Source: Candidatus Fredericiella danica
GTDB lineage: Bacteria > Chloroflexota > Anaerolineae > Caldilineales > Caldilineaceae
Direction: 5' to 3'
NCBI GenBank assembly: GCA_016713335.1
Contig: JADJPH010000029.1
Span: 1-64,000, forward strand
Length of the DNA stretch: 64,000 nt
The translations under genes were made by a program, and so were the position numbers. Positions 40,571 through 48,747 of the stretch are shown in pieces. A model generated the notes under the pieces. It had not been told where the DNA came from and searched no databases. It worked only from the letters and a program-made list of their open reading frames with translations. Numbering within the stretch: position 1 is the first letter of the stretch; each line of letters begins with the position of its first letter.

Positions 40571-40878
40571 ATGATCGATAGCGCGCAAGCTTATAAGGTT
40601 ATCTATCCTCGGAGCGCCTACACCCTGCCCGTCGATGCACGCGCCAGGAAACTGACGTTTGATATGACCTACATGCATATTCACCTACAGGATGGTCGCA
40701 TCCTTTCGGTGCCGCTTGCTTGGATTCCAACACTGGCGCAAGCAACGCCGGCCGATCCAGAAGTATCGGACGGGTGGGATGGGCGCCTGCTGTACTGGGA
40801 TCCAGACGATGGCCGATCAACGAGGACCTCCTCGTTGCCAGTTATCTCGCCGGTGGCGCCGTCACTGAAAATGAATGA
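40571..40878 (+). CDS. DUF2442 family protein (one frameshift)
   Basis: A short protein of about 102 residues lying 13 bp after the protease. The core FDMTYMHIHLQDGRILSVPLAWIPTL is the typical DUF2442 pattern, in which a small beta domain reads DGR.l.vPL.W.P.L. After about 40813 the frame must change to continue PINEDLLVASYLAGG, matching the usual DUF2442 end (DEDL.v..lL.G), and stop at 40876-40878. DUF2442 proteins often sit beside DUF4160 or toxin-antitoxin-like genes, but no such partner is seen. Function unknown. Confidence 0.75.
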
Positions 40879-40896
40879 TTTTTTCCGTTGGCGATC

Positions 40897-40925
40897 TTGA
40901 CACACACGGCGACGTGTGCCATAAT
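40897..40925 (+). promoter_or_regulatory. Strong promoter of a small structured RNA, with a dyad in the spacer
   Basis: TTGACA (40897-40902), a 17-bp spacer and CATAAT (40920-40925) make an excellent sigma-70 promoter. The spacer holds a short palindrome, CACAC-N6-GTGTG (40903-40918), a possible operator. Transcription would begin around 40932-40934, exactly at the base of the hairpin described next. Confidence 0.7.
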
Positions 40926-40931
40926 ACTTTC

Positions 40932-40995
40932 CAGAGGCTAGTGCGTGCCGGGTCCCAAAACCCGGCTTCGGGGGACGTACTAGCCTCCTTTTTTT
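40932..40995 (+). ncRNA. Candidate ~60-nt structured small RNA with intrinsic terminator
   Basis: Starting at the predicted transcription start, bases 40934-40946 pair with 40975-40987 (13 bp including one G-U). Inside is a 7-bp hairpin (GCCGGGT 40947-40953 with ACCCGGC 40960-40966, loop CCCAAA) and an unpaired TTCGGGGG (40967-40974). The loop CCC could pair with the bulge GGG, giving a pseudoknot. The outer stem is followed by seven Ts (40989-40995), so the whole RNA doubles as its own terminator. It matches no RNA class that I recognise. It could also be merely a terminator for the preceding gene, but the promoter placement argues for a separate transcript. Confidence 0.55.
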
Positions 40996-41004
40996 GTCTG
41001 AAAT

Positions 41005-41040
41005 ACGACCCATTCCTGGTAGAATGGGTCGTTTCTTTTT
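41005..41040 (+). terminator. Second intrinsic terminator
   Basis: An 11-bp perfect stem (ACGACCCATTC 41005-41015 with GAATGGGTCGT 41022-41032), a 6-nt loop and TTCTTTTT make a textbook rho-independent terminator. It insulates the downstream operon promoter from the protease/DUF2442 unit and the small RNA. Confidence 0.9.
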
Positions 41041-41134
41041 CCCGCTGCGCGCCATCCCACCCCGGTGAAAGACCAAAACCGCAGCAGTTTCCACTGAAGA
41101 AGCTTACGAACCCGCAAGCAACTTTGCAAAACAG

Positions 41135-41163
41135 TTGACAGTTGCGTCAGGTTGTCATAAAAT
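41135..41163 (+). promoter_or_regulatory. Strong promoter of the ATPase-nuclease-CHAT operon
   Basis: TTGACA (41135-41140), a 17-bp spacer and TAAAAT (41158-41163) form a near-consensus sigma-70 promoter, unusual in this GC-rich window. The predicted start site is about 40 bp before the first gene. A strong promoter suggests that the operon is made constitutively or is held by a repressor not encoded here. Confidence 0.8.
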
Positions 41164-41212
41164 AAGGCAAATTGCTAGCAACATCGCCGCTTCGTCGAAA
41201 GCATGCTAACGT

Positions 41213-43020
41213 TTGAGCACTGAAGCTGACGGCCATCGCGCCTCGCCTACTCCTTATATCGTCGGCCGCTGGGTGCGTAAGCACGAACACTATGCACGCC
41301 AATCCCTCATTCAGCAGTTGCTCACCGCCCAGGACAATGCCTACTGGCTGGTCGGTGCGCGCCGCATGGGCAAGACCTCGCTCCTGCGCCACATCGAATA
41401 CCTCACGGCTACGCCAGATTCCACCTGGGTGCCGCTCTTTTGGGATATCCAGGGCTGCCTGACCCCTGAGGATATGTCGGCAGAACTCCAGATCACGTTG
41501 GAAGATGCCGCAGAGCGCTTCGCACGCCGGGCGTCGATATGAGCCGGTACTATGGCCTGGACGCTGTGGCCGGATTGCGAACGATCAGCCGCGCGGTCGC
41601 CGAGCACGACCGGCAACTACTCCTTCTAATCGATGAGAGCGAAGTATTGGTCAACATCGCCCTGCACGAGCCGGCGTATCTTGCGCGCCTGCGGAAGACC
41701 CTGCAGGAAGGCGACATGCGCACCATCCTGGCCTCCACGCAATATCTCAGACAACTCAACAGCGCTGCCGTCGATTGGATCACCAGTCCTTTTCTCTTTG
41801 GCTTCCAGCAGATTAACCTACGCCCCTTTAGCAGCGACGGCGCGGTTTCACTGACCAGGCAGACGCAGTCCAATTTTCAGATCGAGGTCGAGCCGACCAC
41901 GTTGGCCGACATCATTCGCCATACGAACCGGCATCCATACCTGGTCCAACTGCTCTGCGAACGCCTATTTGTCGCCACCGGGCCACGATCTGGGGGCTTG
42001 CGCCCGGTGGAAAGCACGGATCTGGAGATCGATCATCTGCTCGATGCCTACTTCAGGATCGATTTTGACCACATGGAACCACTCGGCCAGCGCATTCTCA
42101 GCATCACCGCCGACAGTTCGACCATCACCGAAGACCAACTGGCATCCATGATGACGCCGCAGGAAGCCGCAAATCTACAACGGCAACTGCGCGAATTGCT
42201 GGAATTGGGTCACCTGGTCAGAGCCGGCGACAACTGGATGGTCGGTAACGAATTCTTGCGCCGCTGGCTGTTTGAGAATCGCGACACACTCCCCGCCGGC
42301 GCCGCGGTTCAGCCCCACTCTGCCCGCATTCAAGAAGAGAACATCTCAACTTTCGTGCGCGAGCTGGGTATCAGCGCAGCGCGCCCACTTCCGACGCCGG
42401 CATCAACAGTACAGAGCGAAGGCGAGTTCTACTCCGCCGTGTTGCGTGTCATGGGTGAGGTCAGACGCCTCATCGAACAAGATGATGGGCACAAATTGCT
42501 CGTCAATAACCTTGGGGCCGGTAAAACTTCGCTCCGCAGCGAAGAAGAGGTGCAAATCGCCCTGAAGCACTGGTTACGCCCCCTATGCGAGCCACTCAAC
42601 ATTGATTTGAATCGCGAGCCGCTCACCGGGCGCGGTTACCTCGACTTCAAATTCTCGCTCGGCCGCCAGTTGCGCTGTCTCATTGAGGTTAAACTCTTCA
42701 ATAGCTCAAAGCTTCAAGACGGGGTCGGGATCCAGCTCCCCCTTTACCTGCTTGCCGAAAAGGCAACTTTTGGCATCTACGTGCCGGTGTTTCTGGAGGC
42801 CGCTGATTACGACAACTCCGTGAAACTGCTTGAGGCGCAGGCCGCCGAACGCGGGTTGACCCACCAGTATCTCATCACTGTGATCGATATTCGGGCCTGG
42901 AAGCCGAAGTCAGCTTCAAAAGCCGACCTGGTTGAAGAGATGGCCCGGTATGACCTCGCGTATCCCGCTCTGCCGTCAGGGTCCTACATCACACGCAACG
43001 TTGGGGGACACGGATCATGA
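41213..43020 (+). CDS. AAA/STAND-type ATPase fused to a PD-(D/E)XK nuclease (one frameshift)
   Basis: About 602 residues. The N-terminal P-loop NTPase has Walker A GARRMGKTSLLRH (about 41365) and Walker B LLLLIDESEVL (about 41620). After a frame change near 41525 it continues VDMSRYYGLDAVAGL, then sensor-like ILASTQYLRQL, HPYLVQLLCERLF and a winged-helix-like region (QLRELLELGHLV). The C-terminal ~150 residues are a restriction-type nuclease: GYLDFKFS then LIEVKLFNSSKLQDG and QLPLYLLAE, giving the D...ExK core and the trailing Gln. ATPases of this class often act as sensors in conflict systems, with the fused nuclease as effector. The first codon is probably TTG 41213. The last bases overlap the next gene as ATGA. 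Confidence 0.75.
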
Positions 43021-44498
43021 CCATCACGAAATCACGCTATGTCAGCGGAATCCAATGCAGGCGCCGGATCTGGCTGGAATTGCGCCGCCCCGAACTCGCC
43101 CCTCCACTGTCAACCGCTGTGCGCGAGCAACTTGCCCAGGGCCAGCTTGTCGGCGCCGAAGCACGCCTGCGATTTCCCGGTGGCCTGCTGATTCATCAAA
43201 CCGGCGCCCGCGCCATTGCCGCTACCCGGCGGGCCATCCGCAACGGTGTCACCGTGATCTATGAAGCAACATTCGCCCACGAGGACCTGTTGGTGCGGTG
43301 TGACATCCTCGTGTGCAAACCTGATGGGCGCTGGGATCTGATCGAAGTGAAATCGTCAACAGACGTCCACCCTGAACATATCGACGACCTGGCCATCCAG
43401 CGCTATGTGGTCGAACAGGCAGGGTGCGAAATTGCTGCGACGAAACTGATGTACATCAATGCAAAGGGCTGTTGTTATCCCGATCTTACAAACCTCTTTC
43501 TCATTGATGACCTGACGGCCGAGGTCGCCTGCGCTATGGCAGCGCTCGAGTCACATCTGGCGACGCTGCGCGCGACGCTCGAAGCCGACGCCGAGCCTGC
43601 GGTCGCCGTCGGTGCGCACTGCAAACAGCCCCATCCATGCGCCTTTCATGAGCATTGTTGGGCGGAAATCCCGACGCCATCCATTTATTCGATTCCGAAA
43701 CTTGATTGGTCTGTGAAGGCGCAACTGGCGAACCGTGGCAAGCTTCACCTGACCGAACTGCCGCCAGAGTTGCCGCTTACGCCGCAACAGAAAAATTATG
43801 TAAATATAATGGTGGGGGGACAGGCGCGGATTGATGCTCCCGCGATCCGCGCAAGATTGCGGACGTTGGCTTACCCAATCTACTTCTTTGACTTCGAGAC
43901 CGACGGACCCGCGATTCCCCGCCACGCCGGCTTACATCCTTACCAGGCGTTTCCTTTTCAGTATAGCTGCCACATTCTCCACGAAGATGGCAGCCTCGCG
44001 CACGTCGAGTACCTGCACATGGATGAGGCAGATCCGCGCCGGCCACTGATTACCGCACTGCTGAAGGATCTGGGACAAAGCGGCTCAGTCGTAGTCTACT
44101 ATGCCGCCTTCGAACGCACGATCCTGCTGCGCCTCTCCGAAGCGTTTCCCGAATACTCCGCCGACCTGTGCGCCATCGTGGAGCGGTTGTGGGATCAATG
44201 GGAAATTTTCCGGACAGATTATCAAAGCCCGGCCTTTGAGGGTTCCACCTCCATCAAACATGTTCTACCGGCGCTCGTCCCCACGCTAAGCTATGCCCCC
44301 CTCGCAGTGAGAAAGGGCGACCAGGCGCAGGCAGTTTGGCGGGCGATGGTGGTCGAACGCAACGAGGAGCAACGCGCACAGATGGCGGCAAACCTCAAGG
44401 AGTACTGCGGTCTCGATACGTATGCAATGGTTGAATTACACCGGCATTTGGAACGAATTGCGAGTGACACATGGGTGGCATCACCCCAGATGAGTTAG
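43017..44498 (+). CDS. DUF2779-type protein: Cas4-like nuclease plus RNase H-fold exonuclease
   Basis: An intact 493-residue protein. The first half is Cas4/RecB-like: SRYVSGIQCRRRIWLEL, CDILV then DLIEVKSST (D...ExK), IQRYVVEQ, and a cysteine cluster CKQPHPCAFHEHC. With the early Cys, that cluster could bind a 4Fe-4S cluster. The second half is a DUF2779 DnaQ-like exonuclease: YFFDFETDGPAIP (DxE), VVYYAAFERTILLRL and YCGLDTYAMVELH (final Asp). Such proteins are expected to degrade DNA or RNA from an end. The start overlaps the ATPase stop (ATGA) and the stop lies 28 bp inside the next gene. The combination of two nuclease folds beside an ATPase-nuclease is typical of mobile or defensive gene sets. 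Confidence 0.83.
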   Translation: MTITKSRYVSGIQCRRRIWLELRRPELAPPLSTAVREQLAQGQLVGAEARLRFPGGLLIHQTGARAIAATRRAIRNGVTVIYEATFAHEDLLVRCDILVCKPDGRWDLIEVKSSTDVHPEHIDDLAIQRYVVEQAGCEIAATKLMYINAKGCCYPDLTNLFLIDDLTAEVACAMAALESHLATLRATLEADAEPAVAVGAHCKQPHPCAFHEHCWAEIPTPSIYSIPKLDWSVKAQLANRGKLHLTELPPELPLTPQQKNYVNIMVGGQARIDAPAIRARLRTLAYPIYFFDFETDGPAIPRHAGLHPYQAFPFQYSCHILHEDGSLAHVEYLHMDEADPRRPLITALLKDLGQSGSVVVYYAAFERTILLRLSEAFPEYSADLCAIVERLWDQWEIFRTDYQSPAFEGSTSIKHVLPALVPTLSYAPLAVRKGDQAQAVWRAMVVERNEEQRAQMAANLKEYCGLDTYAMVELHRHLERIASDTWVASPQMS

Positions 44499-45805
44499 CC
44501 AAGATTCAGGACTTTGTGCGGGTCCTGCCTGCACCGGGCAGGATCGCAAACCCGCGCCGGCGTTTTGGAACAACGCTGGGGTCTGGTATGAGCGCATCGT
44601 CGAGGTCCGACTGAATGACGAAGACTACAATCGCTGGGACTCTGGAGCGCCACGGATCAGTCATGATCCGCGCCCTATGCTGCTGGTGTGGGATCGAAAC
44701 AAACGCAGCGACGGCGGCGGCGCTTAGCGCACTGCTGGCGCGCGAGATGCGCCAGCGCCACACCGCCCCCTGGTCACGTACACTCTTGCTGATCATGGAA
44801 CTTCTACAAAATCGCCGCCATGACTCGGTGGCGGCCGCCGGGCGGTTGCTGCTCAGAGTGGATGCAATCGCGGCAATCGAGGGCGCCGGTTTTACGCCAC
44901 GCGGTCTTCGACTAGCCTATGCATTGGCAGCCTATGGTCAGGATCCCGATGACCTGACGCTGATTGCGCTCTATGAACGGGCCGAACGCTGCAGTTTTGC
45001 ACGATACTCGCTCGCCCTGCCACCTGACGACGCAGACGGCGGTGCGCAGCGTCCATCCGATGCACTCGCCTCCTCTTTCAACCGCGCCACCGTCGATGCG
45101 GCATTGCATGAATTCGAAGCAAATTCCGGTGGTGGAGGGCGAAGCTTATGTTTGCGCGTGCTTCAGGAACCCGATGCAGGTTTCCTCGTCTTCGCAAACC
45201 GGGTGCTGCGTGAGGTGGGTATCCACGAACTGGACTCAACTGCTTTCACGGATGAGGCAGAGCTGTTGGTCCTCAAGTTCTCGCCTGATCTGGCACAACT
45301 CGAAGCCCATTCCACGCGCCGCATCGGCGCCAAAATCGGCGAAACAATCGCGTCAAAACTGCTAGGGCAACCGGTCGTCTACGTCGACAGTGCGGTTATC
45401 AATCCCGACGCAGTAGTCAGGCGCCTTGTGGATCGCCTGCAATCTGACAGCACATCGGCCCTGGAGTTGACTGAAGTGCAATTGCGCCAGGCGCCAATCG
45501 CAGGTAGCCCAGCACTGACCCTACGCAGCCAGGATGGCCGGTCGCTCAACCGCGCCCTGACGGCGTTTTCCGACTGCGGGATCGAGCTGCTGTCCGACCT
45601 GGATAACATCAGGTCATTGTCCGTATCATTTCGGGCCACACACGGTGACACAGCACCGCACCAATTCAAACTTCGGCTCCTGCGCACCACGGGCGGCATC
45701 CACGTTCAGTATACGAGCGCCCAGACGGCACGGCGCACGCGCCCCCAGTTTGAGGAGCATCTGAAACAGACCTATGGTATCGCTGCCACACCTGCTGCGT
45801 TCTAA
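44471..45805 (+). CDS. Unrecognised protein of the CHAT operon (two frameshifts)
   Basis: The ATG at 44471 lies inside the preceding gene. The sequence reads MGGITPDELAKIQDFVRVL, then after a shift near 44540 continues PAFWNNAGVWYERIVEVRLNDE..PMLLVWDRNKRSD. It returns to the first frame near 44705 as SALLAREMRQRHTAPWSRTLLLIMELLQN. The rest is about 360 residues of mixed helix and strand with no motif that I recognise: no P-loop, no zinc site, no CHAT dyad, no membrane segment. About 444 residues in all. It overlaps the next gene by 32 bp. Being locked between a nuclease and a CHAT protease, it may be an adaptor, sensor or protease substrate (inference only). Confidence 0.6.
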
Positions 45806-47463
45806 CCAAACGCTTGCACATGTCCTGCAAGATGGCGTACATCTTGCAGCCACTGAGACTGACGCCATCCACCTGGCGCAGGGGATGGCGGCTGCCGGCC
45901 TGGTGCAGTTGAGCACGTTCGACTATGTGCTCTGCGTCAATCCGGAAGACGATGACTACCTGGACTTGCTTGGCAACAATTGTGACGGCAGGGTGCAGGT
46001 TTCCACCGAGCCATTGCTTTGCCCGAGTTGTGGCCGGCAACTGGAGTATCCTGAACTCTACAAGCAGGTGTACCATGAAACAGTCATCACCCTGAATCCA
46101 CCGGCGATTGCTGACTACGTCTTCGAGCTCTTCGCTGACACGAGCGGAGTCAGCACCGTGAAGCGCTTGGACCTCATGACAAGCCGCCTGCTGATGACCG
46201 ATGATAGTGAGATCGAAGTCGTTGTGAGTCTGGCGCCGGATTCTGCAACACGTCATGCCCGCAAGGAGCGTTCTGCGGTGCTGACGGTCTGCAGCAGCCA
46301 GAGGGCGCCCACCAGACATCCTGACAACAGGATCGATCTGGTCGAACTGCTCACCGAAGATGGCGCATGGCGCGCACAACTCCTGCGCCGGCTCACTGTC
46401 AGTTCAGCCGGTGCACTCCCCCCCAGACGCGGCCGTGGTGACCAACTCGACATCCGTGTCGGGGTCTTGCAGGATGGCGCATACCCAGTCGAATTCACGA
46501 TCAATGGGACCCGGCACTTCCAGGGACGTGCGGTGGCTGCGTTTCCCGACCTGGCAATGCGAACAGGGGTTGATGCTTTGTTTCTGTGGTTATGTAACTC
46601 GCCCACACTCTTGGCGGCCTGGAAGACCGCATGCGAAGGCGACACCCCTTGCGAATCCGGTTGCGCCTGGATGCCACGGAACTACACGCGCTACCGTGGG
46701 AAGCAATGCTCGCACCGATTGATGACGACTTGATGCCGGTGGCGGCATCGGACGCCACCGCCTTCTCTCGGTATCTTGCGTTTTCAGGCCGGCCACGCAC
46801 CGCAATCGACAAGCGCCCAATTCGCATCGTGGCAGCATTTGCGACACCCACCGGTCTGTCGGATTCCACCGTGGCGCCGATTGACGCCGCCGAAGAATGG
46901 CATATCCTGGACTCAACAATTCACCGGCCGGGCACATTGCTAGAGCGTCTTGAGGGGCCGTGCACGTTGTCCGCCCTAGGGCACGCCTGCGACAAGGTGC
47001 ACACATTCTGCACCTTGTCGCCCATGGCGTGCATGATGGCCACCACAGCGGGCTACTCCTCGAAGCGGACGATCGGCGGGCGCTGATCGTCGCCGGTGAG
47101 GAATTTGCAGCGATGATTGGCCGAGTGGTAAACAACCCCGCGTCTTCCTTGAGACTCATTGTGCTTGATAGTTGTCATACCGCGACGATGACCCAGGCCA
47201 CGGCGCTTCACTCAACAGCAGTGGAGATGGTGCGCAGTGGCGCCGCTGCCGTCATCGCCATGCGGGGCGCGATCACGCCCCAGTCAGCCCGTGCGTTTAC
47301 GGCCGCGTTCTATACAAACCTGCTGCAACATGGCCTGGTCGATCTGGCGGCAAACCAGGCCCGCAGCACCCTGCTCGCACAACGACGCGAGGACGCCTTC
47401 CTGCCCGTCCTCTATATGCGGCTGCCGGAGGGCGCGCTCTTGCAACAGGGAGCGCCCGCATGA
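45774..47463 (+). CDS. Zinc-ribbon protein with C-terminal CHAT (caspase-like) protease domain (two frameshifts)
   Basis: About 563 residues. The N-terminal third has an apparent zinc ribbon (C, then CPSCG in LLCPSCGRQLEYPELY). The middle (LRIRLRLDATELHALPWEAM, about 46640-46690) is the segment that precedes CHAT domains, where LPWE is characteristic. The CHAT core follows: catalytic His in HILHLVAHGVHDGHHSG and Cys in LIVLDSCHTATMTQ, then VEMVRSGAAAVIAMRG. Breaks near 46648 (CCCC run) and 46978 (GGG run) are single-base. CHAT domains are clan CD proteases, related to caspases and separase, which in bacterial conflict systems cut host or effector proteins when activated. The stop overlaps a dGTPase-frame ATG as ATGA (47460-47463). 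Confidence 0.8.
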
Positions 47464-47546
47464 CGAGCCTCCACACGCGTGTACACAATCCAATAGACAG
47501 TTGCCCGCCTGGGGACAATTCGCAATCAGAACGGGAGGTAAAGCTT

Positions 47547-48710
47547 ATGGTGCTGCGAATGCGAGAAATGCTTGAAGAGCGCGAAACCACGGCGCTTGCG
47601 CCCTATGCGTGCACGAATCGCATCAGTCGCGGACGCCGGTACTGCGAGGAGAAGCATCGCTTTCGCCTCGACTACCAACGCGATCGCGATCGCATTATCC
47701 ACACCACCGCGTTCCGGCGTCTCGAATATAAGACACAGGTGTTTGTCTACTCAGAAGGAGATCACTACCGCAATCGGTTGACGCACACGATTGAAGTTGC
47801 GCAACTTGGGCGTAACCTGGCACGCTGTCTTGGCTGCAATGAGGATCTCACGGAGGCAATCTGCCTGGTGCACGACCTCGGACACCCTGCCTTTGGCCAT
47901 GTCGGCGAAAGTACACTCAATCACCTCATGGAACATCGCGGCGGTTTTGGGCACCAACGGCAGGCATTCAGAATTGTCACCGAGTTGGAGCGCAGGTATG
48001 CGGAATTTCCCGGACTCAACCTGACCTATGAGGTGCTGGAAGCTATCCTCAAGCACGAGGACAGCTGGGAAGCGACAGACGCGGAGGGCTATCACCCAGA
48101 AGAACGTGCCAGCCTGGAATCACAACTTAGCTTCCTTGCAGATGAGATCGCCTACAACACCAGTGACCTTGACGATGGGTTGCGCAGTGGCATCATCGAT
48201 CCCGATGACTTTCTGGAGGTGCCGGCCGTGCATGCGACGCTCGCCCGACTGCACCTGGACACGGCCGAATTGCGGTCGACAAAGCAGCGACGTCACTTCA
48301 TACGCCAGTTGATTGACCTGTTTGTGACCGATGCCATCGAAACAACCGCAGCGGAAATTGAACGCACCGGGATCGAAACGTTGGCGGATCTGCGGAGTCT
48401 CCCCTACGACGTGGCCCATTTCTCAGAAGAGATGGCAATCAATCTCAGGGTGTTACGCCGCCAACTCTACCAGAAGTTTTACTTCCACTATCGCGTGTCG
48501 CGTATGGCCGAGAAGGCGAAAAGAATTCTCACCGATCTCTTTGAGGCGTATACAAAAAATCCTCGCCAGTTGCCTGGCGAGGTGCAGTCCCAAATTGATC
48601 CAGAAGAAAGCAACCTGCAACGACTGATCTGCGACTATCTGGCCGGCATGACCGATCGCTACGCAATTCAAGAGCATCGGCGGCTCTTTGATCCCGAAGC
48701 GAGAACTTAG
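47547..48710 (+). CDS. dgt: Deoxyguanosinetriphosphate triphosphohydrolase (dGTPase-like HD hydrolase)
   Basis: A 387-residue HD-domain enzyme that splits dNTPs, usually dGTP, to deoxynucleoside and triphosphate. It has the family opening SRGRRYCEEKHRFR, then QRDRDRIIHTTAFRRLEYKTQVF. The metal-binding set is HRNRLTHTIEV-type His plus CLVHDLGHPAFGHVGE, with a later Asp in FLADEIAYNTSDLDD. The start at 47547 has ACGGGAGG upstream; an in-frame ATG at 47460 overlapping the CHAT stop would add 29 residues. The ATGA overlap ties it to the CHAT operon. dNTP depletion is a known antiviral strategy, so it may be part of the system, though dgt is also a common housekeeping gene. Confidence 0.9.
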   Translation: MVLRMREMLEERETTALAPYACTNRISRGRRYCEEKHRFRLDYQRDRDRIIHTTAFRRLEYKTQVFVYSEGDHYRNRLTHTIEVAQLGRNLARCLGCNEDLTEAICLVHDLGHPAFGHVGESTLNHLMEHRGGFGHQRQAFRIVTELERRYAEFPGLNLTYEVLEAILKHEDSWEATDAEGYHPEERASLESQLSFLADEIAYNTSDLDDGLRSGIIDPDDFLEVPAVHATLARLHLDTAELRSTKQRRHFIRQLIDLFVTDAIETTAAEIERTGIETLADLRSLPYDVAHFSEEMAINLRVLRRQLYQKFYFHYRVSRMAEKAKRILTDLFEAYTKNPRQLPGEVQSQIDPEESNLQRLICDYLAGMTDRYAIQEHRRLFDPEART

Positions 48711-48747
48711 GCCCGACGGTGAGCGATTGCGCACGGGGCAGCCCCGA

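Noticed and set aside
40932..40995. tRNA, riboswitch or attC site
   Set aside because: No acceptor/anticodon layout, no known riboswitch core and no attC boxes; described only as an unclassified structured RNA.
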